Source: Amblyomma americanum
Taxonomy: Eukaryota > Arthropoda > Arachnida > Ixodida > Ixodidae
DNA length: 64,000 nucleotides
Direction: 5' to 3'
Assembly (NCBI RefSeq): GCF_052857255.1
Contig: NC_135497.1
Span: 545,886,531-545,950,530, forward strand
The stretch's first letter is position 1. Each line of letters starts with the position of its first letter. The position numbers were made by a program, and so were the translations under genes. The notes beneath the pieces were generated by a model that saw nothing but the letters and a program-made list of their open reading frames with translations, was not told the DNA's origin and did not search any database. Positions 56,432 through 64,000 of the stretch are shown one piece after another.

Positions 56432-57004
56432 TGTTACGTTTCGCCTACGACGCGCGGTATAGCCGGCGCGGATGCAACGGACGCCGGGGCTTCGTTCAAA
56501 GTGGCGGTCATTTTGGGCCCGTTCAGTGCTGCCGTAACGCCTCCCGCCAAGCGCGTCCAGGCAGGTTTCAATGCCACGTGTCGTCGTGTGTGCGTGTGTG
56601 TGTGTGCATGTTGGTGCCCACGCTTGTCAAAGCGCGGCAGCCGGGGAGAGGAGCCCCCCAACTGGGAGGCGAGGAGGTCTGACCGGCGCCGGCCCGGCGG
56701 ACGCGCACGTCACGTCTGAACATGTCGGAGCGTCGCCGTATCGGGCGCCTCATCCAGAGCCGTTCCTTCTTGCCCTCGACTCCGAGGGTATAAAAGCCGC
56801 TGCCCCGGACGCCAAAGGGAGAATTCGATTTCTTCCTTCGAGTAACGTGGCCGCCCTGACCGGCTGCTGTTTTGCGATGCCAGAATAAACAAGTTGTTCT
56901 GTTGCCAGTCGACTCATCCTTTGCCGGGACCTTCGGATGTTTCCAGCTGTGCCCCAGGCCGCCAGGCCAACGCTACCTTTGGGGCTTGCAACCCATTTGC
57001 AACA
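56432..57004 (+). repeat. 3' LTR
   Basis: 573 bp, 98.6% identical to the 5' LTR. TATA box at 56789-56796, AATAAA at 56884-56889. Followed directly by the TSD copy ATGT at 57005-57008. Confidence 0.97.
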
Positions 57005-57008
57005 ATGT

Positions 57009-58200
57009 CTGCTTGTTCTTTTATATTTGTCTGTGCACCAGCGGCTGTCAGAGGATGAACTGTGAACGGAGAGTAGCGACCAGGCAGTTTGTGTACTGCC
57101 TCCCACATTTTTTTCAAGAGACTTGGCTGTTTATCGAGCAAACTAAACGCTGCCAGGATGATTTTTCGTCATTTCGACGTATGTACCGCGCTTTTTCTCT
57201 TGTTTGTTTAAAGTTTATAAGGTTCTCCTGTGTGGGGTATCGGCGAAATATACCCCAAGCTTTATTTTGTTGTTTTTTTGTTTTTGCTTCTTGGCAATCT
57301 CGTGTCCACCACACTTTATGGTTGCGTTGTACTATTCTTGAAGATTGAGGGATAGCCAAGTGTGCGGCAGCAAGAATACAATTTCTGAACTTTTCATTTA
57401 TTTCATTTACATTAAGATTTTCAAAGGTAATATTTTCAAACGTGGCTGCTGTTCTAAAAAGCTGTCAGTCTGCTAAATTCAGCTTCCAAAACCGTGGTTT
57501 TGTCTGGGTGACTGATGGTGGGGATGACAGCCAGATTTCAACAGTGAGATGATCGCTTCCATATGGGTTGTCTAAAACATCCCATTTAAAATCGCTAAAA
57601 ACTGATGGAGAGCTAAAAAACAAATCTAAAACACTCATTTTTTCTTGAACTAGTGGGCAATTAGTAGGTTTACCGGTGCTCAATAAACAAATATTGTTGG
57701 ATAGAATACAATCATTAATAACCTGACCTCTGCTATCGGTTTTCTCACTGCCCTAGAAACAAGAGTGTGCATTAAAATCGCCAACTATCAAGTATGGCTC
57801 CGGTAACTGTTCTAAAAGATTCTCTAATTCATGCTGTCTTACTTCGAGATGTGGTTGAAGATATACGCTACAAATTGTAATGGTTTTGTAACCAACCACG
57901 GTGGCTGCTACGGCTTCGAACCTAGTTTTAATTTGATCTCGCTAGCTGCTAGTCCAGGGTGCACAATGATGCCTACGCCTCCCGAGAGTCTGCTTGCCCC
58001 CTCTCGGTCTCGGCGGAAGACAGTATACTTCTTTAGCATTTTTGTGTGGTGAGGCCCTAGATAGCTTTCCTGCACTCATAAAGCAATAGGGGAAATTGTG
58101 TTTAAAATGTGTTTTATGTCATTATAGTTATTTACGAGACCTCGGCAGTTCCAGTGTATTATGAAAGCCATCTTGATGTTGAGTGCGTGTGTGCAGATAA
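57009..58200 (-). pseudogene. LINE family B ORF2 endonuclease part, copy 2
   Basis: Continuation of the ORF2 above, displaced by the LTR element. Reading leftward: an endonuclease with GGVGIIVHPG (about 57970), GDFNAHS (about 57775) and PYGSDHLTVEI (about 57560). GDFNAH and the SDH box are catalytic motifs of LINE EEP nucleases, and both are still present. The linker (VWWTRDCQEAKTKKQQNKAWG, then ARYIRR) lies at 57359-57114. Frames change several times. Confidence 0.78.
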
Positions 58201-58250
58201 AATTAGATTATCTATAATTTGGCTCCGTGACTCGGAGCCTCACATTTTTT

Positions 58251-59430
58251 TTATCGATCCAATGACCTCCACCGTCCGTCTGATGTGGGCGGCACGGCGC
58301 TGCCCTGGGTCGTGTCCGGTGCCTCAGCAAAGGCGCTGGATGGCCGTGCAGGACGCACGCTGACTTTTGAGTTAGACCTCGACCTGTGGGAAGAGGTCTT
58401 GAGGCCCGCTGACCCGGGGGTCTGCGAAGCCTGTTTTAGGGTTGGCGGAGTTGTATCAGCTACTCCACCAGAGGCCGCAGATGGCCCTGCCTTAGGCCCA
58501 CTGCGTGCGGCCTGGACAGGTGCCGAAGCCTGGTGTGATGCGCCGCGCCTACGCACCACATCGGCGAAGTTTCTTTTTGCAGTGAAGGAGAATCTGTTTG
58601 TTTCGGCGTATCGCCTTCCTGCTTCCTTGAAAGAAATGTTTTCAGGGGTTTTCAGAGTAATTATTTACTTTTCTTTCTTCCAGGATAGACAAGTCTTGGA
58701 GTATTCAGCATAGTCTCCCTCACAATTTGTGCACCGCTGGGCAGCAACACATTCATCTGACTGGCGGTCCTTCGACGAGCATTTCGCGCAAGTTTTGCAA
58801 CCCCGACAACTCTGTGAGCCCTGGCCGAATCTCTAGAAATTGAAACATCTGCATGGGTTGGGTATATATGGCCTTAGATTTATTTTAAGGTACACGACTT
58901 CAATGCTTTCAGGTAGTGTGCTGGTGTTGAAAGTGAGGATCATGTGTTTCGTATCTATTTCCTCGTTATCCTTCCGGACCTTTATCCGCTGAACATTTAT
59001 GACATCTTGGTTGGCAAGGCCTTCAAGCATTTCTTTTTCAGAGAGGTGAACGAAATCATTTTCTGATATGACGCCTCGGACTGTGTTCAAATATCGGGTC
59101 ACGTGATGGAGAAGGGAATCTCTCCTATCGATATAATGTTTGCAGGTTTCGAGTGCTGGACGGTGTCACGTAGTTCGAGCAGTAAGTCGCACTAGCCATT
59201 TTTGATACCAGAAATGGAGAAATCAGTCTTGCTTGTTGTTCTTCAGCTTTGCTATGAATAACATGAAATCTTGGGAACGACACTTTTCTTTTTTGAAAAG
59301 AAATCTACATCGTTCCGCCCTCTTTTTAGAAAGCGATCAGGTTTTAAGTGGAGGGGAGGCATAAAAAATTTTTTTAGTTTTTCTGTCATGGTGCCAGCCA
59401 CCCACCACGGAGCCCAACAAAGGGACGGGA
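58251..59430 (-). pseudogene. LINE family B ORF1, copy 2
   Basis: Starts near MTEKLKKFFMPPLHLKPDR (about 59390), with an RRM-like region (EMLEGLANQDVINVQRIKVR, NLRPYIPNPCRCF; 59102-58833), degraded zinc knuckles (about 58830-58720) and a Ser/Pro-rich C-terminus (58559-58251). It aligns with copy 1 ORF1 through its length. Frame breaks lie near 59110, 58830 and 58580. Confidence 0.75.
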
Positions 59431-59943
59431 CAGCAACTTGCACGCAAGTCCTGCCCACGCCAGCTCTACACCTCAACTTTAACCAGATATGACGAAACCC
59501 AGGGTAGTTCGCCACACAAGGTTAACCCTAGCCGCCCAAAAGAAAGAAAAAAAAACGGGAAACGAGGAGGAGACAGGACAGTAGTCAGAAAGAAGATATG
59601 AAAGTAAAAGATGGAGAGGAGGACAGGAAAAGGCGACTGGCGATTTCCCCCGGTCGGTTCAGGCCGGAGGTGCCGTCTACAGGAAGCTGGGGCCAAAGTG
59701 GTGTGTTGTCTCCGCCGAGGGGTCTTTAAGGTGCAAACGCTCGGCATGGGCTCAACCACCAGGATCCCCTTTTCCTCAGACACAGCGATGCCACGCACGG
59801 ATATGCGTGGGTGCTCGGGACCGTGGTGATGCACTGTTCACCATCATACCCTTGTGGGGATGTCCCTACGGATGCTCGGGAACCCGTGATGTCGCCACTC
59901 ACCAACGCCTTCAAGCTGCAGACGCCCCCCTGCGGGGACAACG

Positions 59944-61640
59944 GCGATCAAAGCTTGTTGTAAAAGGATATAGTAGGATACATCTTAAAAAAACCAGCAG
60001 TTACTAACAATGGGCCACGGTCCGCGGCGTACTGCATTACTCCGCTATCTAGGTAAAATAGTAAACGAAATTACCGTTGTTCGACAATATCAAACAAGCC
60101 AGGTATTAAAATTGGAGAGCTTATAGTTTTTTCTTGTAATTAGCTTCTAGTCTAGGTAACAAGAAAAGTTTTATAACGGACTACGTTTTGCCTCGGAGGA
60201 ATTTTGTGCGGTGGTCCTCAATGTGGGAGGAGTTTCACTGCAGACTTAAGTTGTATGAGACTAAACTTTTCGGCTTCCGCACGGAAGCCTTTTTAGCAGT
60301 AATCACCTCAAGCATCTTGCGTACTTTGACGGAATGTTACCGTCGTTGATTTAGACTTATCTGCTGCTGCTGACTTTGCTGACAGAGAAAGAAATTTTGT
60401 TGCAGTTTCAGTGCTTCCGAAGCCATGCAGAGTAGTTGCCACTGCAATGTGTAAACGGGTCTCCTTCCTGGCTCCCTTCGGACAGTTCTTTATTTATTCA
60501 ATGCATAAGGTAGATGTGTGTCTCATTTGTGCATGCATTGGAAATTCACATGTTAGCACACAGCTGTCAAATATGAATGCAAATGCGCATGAAAATATTG
60601 TGACGTTTTCCATCATTTGGAACTCGTAAAGTCAGTGGTAAGTAAATCACTTCTGAATTCCACAGAACAGTGACAATGCAACAATACTGATTTTTTGTGG
60701 TGTTTTTGAGACCATTATCAAAGCCAGAACAGAAAGAGTACTACGTAACTGCAAAGGGGCCGAGACGCGCATCAATCCGCTAAAGTGCACGGCCTTGTTT
60801 AGCACATTGAGAGCGGGACATCAGTTGTTTTTAGCACATTTTCCTGAGCTCACATTGCAGCTGCAGAAGCCAGAATGCAATGTTCAAACATTATGATTTA
60901 CTGCATGGATTTCTACAATGACCATTTCAAAGGACAGGAGTTTAGTAAGCACATCCTTGCGAAGTGGAAGACTGTTCCAGCCATTCGTGGCAAAAACAAA
61001 ACTGAATCTTGAAATGCACTGGGATGAACTAACTGAGGCACAATGGTGCTTGTGCGGCGAGTGCAGAGGGAGCCATGAGTCGGAACAGATTAGTTGGTTA
61101 GGTGACGGTAAAGTGTAAAAAATCTGCAGTTTCTGCACGAAATAAAGAAATAGGAAAATTCACCTTTAGTGCTGTGACATTGGACAACAATCTGAGAGAA
61201 TAAAACAAGCGGCTCAGGTCTGAACCTCTCCTAGGATTTTAGCGAAGTTTTGATCTGTGCCATATGACATTATAATACCGAGCTGATACTGCACAGGGGA
61301 TTAGAAAACAAGTAAAATGGAAGACGGTGACGCTTAGGACATGTTGCGGTGTAAAAATCCTAGGTTGTGTGTGGGTGTATTTAATCATTTGGAACATTCT
61401 TTCAGGCACAAATGGTCCAGGTTAACAGGGCAAATGGCAGATGCTGTCTGCCTGACGAGGGCCCTGATGCCCATACAGTGCTCAGACGTGTACATGTGCG
61501 GACAAAAATAGACGAATCAAGCTATTGCTGTCTAATATTTTTCACACGTTGCCTGAATGAATCCGGCCGTGGTGGTGTGTGCAGGCTGGTAGTGGACGCA
61601 ACTGCGCTGTCTCATAGACAATTTATATTTCGTCGTGTTC
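59944..61640. other. Unassigned stretch
   Basis: No clear gene. A minus-strand frame at 60884-61138 contains SFVFATNGWNSLPL, which faintly resembles the C-terminal end of CR1/Rex-type RTs, but the match is short. The rest shows nothing recognisable. Confidence 0.35.
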
Positions 61641-61799
61641 GATTTTGGAAGTCGTAATTCCCACTAGAACAGAATGGCCTGCTCCTTTTACTTATGTCCG
61701 CACCTGTACAAAGGAATACAACATTATGCAACGTTATACAAGTGCTAACGTAATAATTAAAAAATACCATCCAATACAGAGTTGAATTGGTTTTCAAAA

Positions 61800-62475
61800 C
61801 ATTAGGCTTAATGCTTTGAATTGAACAGTACGTACGTTTTTAAGGCGTTTTTGAACTTTTGAACGTCCTATATTGCTGCGATATGTCAAGAAAAGATGGC
61901 TGTGTATTTAGAAAATTAGAGCTTAAATGCGTCAGTTTTTGTGTACCATACCTCGTTCTTACGGCGGGTAGTCTGAAGTTCTTTTAAAAGTTATGCCATC
62001 TACTACTGGGCTGGCGCAAGTTGGTTAACACTGATGGCTTTCGCATGATTTCGTTCCTAATGAGTAGCAAGTGTCAGCTCACATAACTAGTTTATTTTTA
62101 GCACATTATGTCTTAGGAACACTGAGGCCTTGTGTTCCAGACGCTCGAGATATCGGATGAATCGCATAGCACGTTTATGAAGAGCGATCAATTTGTGACT
62201 TGGTAGTAGAGCCCCAGAATGTGATTGAACAAGGGCGTAGTATAACCTGTACTTTAACCGCTCAGGAAGGAGATGCCGAATTTTGTACAGCATACCAACA
62301 GATCTGCATGTACTCGTATGTACCTTGTCTACTTTAGGCGCCCAGCTCAGGTGCTCTTCAGGGTAAATTCCCAAAAGTTTAAGACTAGAAACCCTATCTA
62401 TTAGAGAGTCATTATATTTAGCAATTATGTTTTCCTCATCAGGTTTATTACTTCGTTTGAATATGACGTATGTGA
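61800..62475 (-). pseudogene. CR1/L2-like RT thumb and 3' end
   Basis: Minus-strand frame from about 62475: SLKLLGIYPEEHLSWAPKVDKV, RSVGMLYKIRHLLPERLKYRLYYALVQSH, then a short deletion and KLIALHKRAMRFI. This is the post-palm region of CR1/L2-like RTs. The palm is missing, so it is a short 5'-truncated copy. It may be the same broad group as the LINE at the left edge, but the two do not overlap in protein sequence, so this cannot be tested here. Confidence 0.75.
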
Positions 62476-62593
62476 TGCTGGCACAACAAAGAATAATTAA
62501 AGATCAGAGGGGTGGGGAGAAGAGGACAAGGAAGGGACATTAAAGGCTAGGCATTCTAGCGGACGGCGGCGCCTCATCTGCAGTCCTTTACAA

Positions 62594-62643
62594 TGGCGCA
62601 GTCGACAGGATTCGAACCTGTGCGGGGATACCCCAATGGATTG
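62594..62643 (+). other. Long tRNA-Ser complement (extended PBS)
   Basis: Reverse complement of the 3' half of a tRNA-Ser including CCA: acceptor CGACTGCG plus CCA, T arm CAGGTTCGAATCCTG-like, variable arm GGGGTATCCCC and anticodon-stem ATCCATT. Because nuclear tRNA genes lack CCA, this looks like a copy of mature tRNA, as at an LTR element's primer site, but it is about 50 nt long where 8-18 nt is usual. Confidence 0.65.
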
Positions 62644-62699
62644 AATGAGACTCGAACTCGGTCCAGCGAACGATGGCTCTTATTTAGTCAGCAGGATAT

Positions 62700-63655
62700 A
62701 AATAAGGCCCAAAACGAGGACAGAGATTTGGTGGCTATCATGGCTTCCCTTGGGAACACCGGGAGCAACTTCAAGTTTGGTTTATGGCTTATGAGGGTTT
62801 AACGTCCCAAAGCGACTCAGGCTATGAGAGATGCCATAGTGAAGGGCTCTGCAAATTTCGACCACCTGGGGTTCTTTAACGCGCACTGACATCGCACAGT
62901 ATACGGGCCTCTAGAGTTTCGCCTCCATCGAAATTCGGCCGCCGCGGCAGGTATCGCACCCGCGTATTTCGGGCCAGCAGCCGAACGCCATAACCACTCA
63001 GCCACCGCGGCGGCTAGCAACTTCAAGTTTGTACGGCGGGATGCTACGTTGTACCGCTGACACTGGCTCAAAAACCGCAAGGAACAACAGCATCTCCTTG
63101 TACTCACTTGCGACTCACTTGCGACTCACTCCCTTCTGCATGAATGACAAAGCAGGAGAGGCAGACTGGGACCAGCACCTCCGAGCGGCAGCCTACGGTG
63201 TCAACACTTCTGTGCAAAGTTCTGCAGCAAGAACGCCGTACAGAATTGTGTAAGGACAACAGCCTCAGCTTACAGGAACGCGCAACATGGAAACACCTAT
63301 CAACATCAGGACTCCTGTGCCACGGCAGGCAGTTTGTCAGCGCATCAGGTAGGAAGCACGGAAAAGGGCGTCTCGTGCACAGCAGGCGCAAAAACTCAAC
63401 TTCGGCCGCCGACATCGACCAGCTCCTTGCTATAAAGTTGGAGACGAGGGCTTGGTGCGACGCGGCCTATAGTCGGCAGGGCGTAAACTGACCGCGAAAT
63501 ACGATGGGCCCTACGTCATCACTGAACGGCTAGGTGACAATACATGGCGTGTGTGTACTGCAGCGTTCCAGGCAGATTCGGACAGGCGAAGAAGAAACAC
63601 TTTCGCAGTGCACGTGTCGCGGTTGAAGCAAATGGTCGTTCACTTGCAAGACTGA
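62700..63655 (+). pseudogene. Gypsy integrase remnant with GPY/F domain
   Basis: Before the SINE: INKAQNEDRDLVAIMASLG and NFKFVRRDATLYR, the segment preceding integrase. After it: NDKAGEADWDQHLRAAAYGVN and SVQSSAARTPYRIV (63140-63250), the end of the catalytic core. After a stop and frame breaks: KLTAKYDGPYVITERLGDN and HVSRLKQMVVHLQD, a GPY/F module, ending at TGA 63653-63655. The HHCC finger and most of the D,D,E core are missing or unreadable. A stop at 63251-63253 and a SINE interrupt it. Confidence 0.75.
62780..63015 (-). mobile_element. tRNA-derived SINE (family 1) inside integrase
   Basis: Reverse copy: head near 63015 (GCCGCGGTGGCTGAGTGG), B-box-like GGTGCGATACC (degraded), body with TGCGCGTTAAAGAACCCC, tail at 62780. 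Flanked by the perfect 16-bp duplication AGCAACTTCAAGTTTG at 62764-62779 and 63016-63031. Removing it restores the integrase-side reading frame. Confidence 0.95.
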
Positions 63656-64000
63656 ATAGGTTGTGGACGAAGTAAGGTATGGTACCTCTTCCTACTGCCA
63701 TGGCTGCCAGAGCTGAAGCGAAAGTGTTCGCATGCTTCGCTTCAAACGTTGGTGTTCAGCGCAACTGTCATTGCGGTCGCAGTCGTTTGCAGTGCCTATG
63801 CTATCCTTGTGCGTCGATGTATTATTGACCCGTGTTGTCCTGTCGTCTTCGGGCTTTCACAGACATTCGTTGACTCCTCCCTGTCACGAAGCGCATTATG
63901 TGCCAAGGACTGTGGTGTTGTCTCTTCCTTTCAGGTTCGCAGTCGTGGGCGAGTGCGATGCCAGGACAACAAACATGATGTAAAGATCGGAGAAAAAGAG

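Larger units (their letters stand above)
51918..57004 (+). mobile_element. Ty3/gypsy LTR retrotransposon lacking integrase
   Basis: Complete LTR-to-LTR element of 5087 bp with TSD ATGT (51914-51917 and 57005-57008). LTRs are 575 and 573 bp, start TGTTACG and end GCAACA, and differ by 8 substitutions and one 2-bp indel (about 1.4%). The interior has a PBS, gag, protease, RT and RNase H, then 480 bp of non-coding sequence. No integrase motif (HHCC or D,D35E) is seen before the RT or after RNase H. Confidence 0.95.
49235..59943 (-). mobile_element. I-like LINE family B, copy 2, split by LTR element
   Basis: About 5.6 kb of LINE sequence interrupted at 51914 by a 5.09-kb LTR retrotransposon. Removing that element and one ATGT leaves a join that matches copy 1 around 45525. 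The 3' end begins near CCCGGCCCTCTTTAAAGC (49235-49255, minus) and the 5' end is near 59943 (CCCCCCTGCGGGG, shared with copy 1 at about 48360). It has the same orientation as copy 1 but appears better preserved in places. Confidence 0.87.
62594..64000 (+). mobile_element. Deleted Ty3/gypsy element, continues past right edge
   Basis: Starts with a primer-binding site just after a probable LTR end (...TTTACA, 62592). It then jumps, about 80 bp later, to the end of pol: pre-integrase and integrase remnants to 63655. Gag, protease, RT and RNase H are absent. The 5' LTR start and the 3' LTR were not found; the latter may lie beyond 64000. After 63655 the sequence shows no recognised ORF. Confidence 0.6.

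Noticed and set aside
62594..62643. A tRNA-Ser gene
   Set aside because: Only the 3' half is present, CCA is encoded, and no D arm or 5' acceptor strand follows.
62593..62802. Frame beginning MAQSTGFEPVRG, like many predicted proteins
   Set aside because: It is the translation of a tRNA-Ser complement. Only its distal part (pre-integrase) is real coding sequence.

Overview
This window looks like arthropod nuclear DNA, most probably from a hard tick (Ixodidae). The host call is an inference. It rests on tRNA-derived SINEs with heads of the kind known from ixodid ticks, on a mix of RTE, CR1/L2, I-like, R2-type, Penelope-like, Ty3/gypsy and Harbinger elements, and on intron-containing, mostly broken ORFs with no bacterial-style operons. 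I could not recognise any single-copy host gene with confidence. Almost everything that can be named is a transposable element or an array derived from one.

Layout. 1-3.6 kb: a minus-strand CR1/L2-like LINE running off the left edge, whose ORF1 carries a 2A-like motif. 3.6-3.85 kb: a SINE. 4.3-7.0 kb: a long minus-strand LINE ('family A') with a 705-codon reverse transcriptase ORF and a tetranucleotide tail. 7.3-7.9 kb: a 590-bp imperfect palindrome. 10.5-11.25 kb: an inverted junction of a Penelope-like element (PLE) with a GIY-YIG nuclease. 12.5 kb: a SINE with a perfect 14-bp target-site duplication (TSD). 13.2-14.7 kb: a second family A copy ending in a 446-bp compound microsatellite. 17.5-18.9 kb: a third, older family A copy. 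19.0-19.5 kb: the 3' end of an I-like LINE ('family B'). 19.6-24.6 kb: a decayed two-gene Harbinger transposon. 25.0 kb: a second SINE family. 25.9-26.5 kb: an R2-type endonuclease fragment. 28.1-33.7 kb: an RTE element split by a PLE, which is itself split by a SINE and by a block of about 1 kb. 34-36 kb: a LINE ORF1 remnant and another PLE nuclease. 36-40.4 kb: mostly unassigned. 40.4-41.9 kb: a LINE 3' half with an RNase H domain.

Two near-full-length family B LINEs follow, both on the minus strand, at 42.8-48.4 and 49.2-59.9 kb. The first contains a 387-bp near-perfect palindrome in an insertion flanked by an 11-bp TSD. The second contains a 5.09-kb Ty3/gypsy LTR retrotransposon with about 98.6% identical LTRs and a 4-bp TSD (ATGT); this element has gag, protease, RT and RNase H but no integrase. 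The right end (61.8-64 kb) holds a CR1-like RT fragment. It also holds a deleted gypsy element whose primer-binding site matches about 50 nt of a CCA-bearing tRNA-Ser, followed directly by a decayed integrase that contains a SINE with a 16-bp TSD.

The items most worth following up are the 2A motif, the integrase-less but recently inserted LTR element, the palindrome with its TSD, the very long tRNA-Ser match, and the link between family A LINE 3' ends and tetranucleotide arrays. Coordinates of element ends are approximate unless a TSD or LTR boundary is given.
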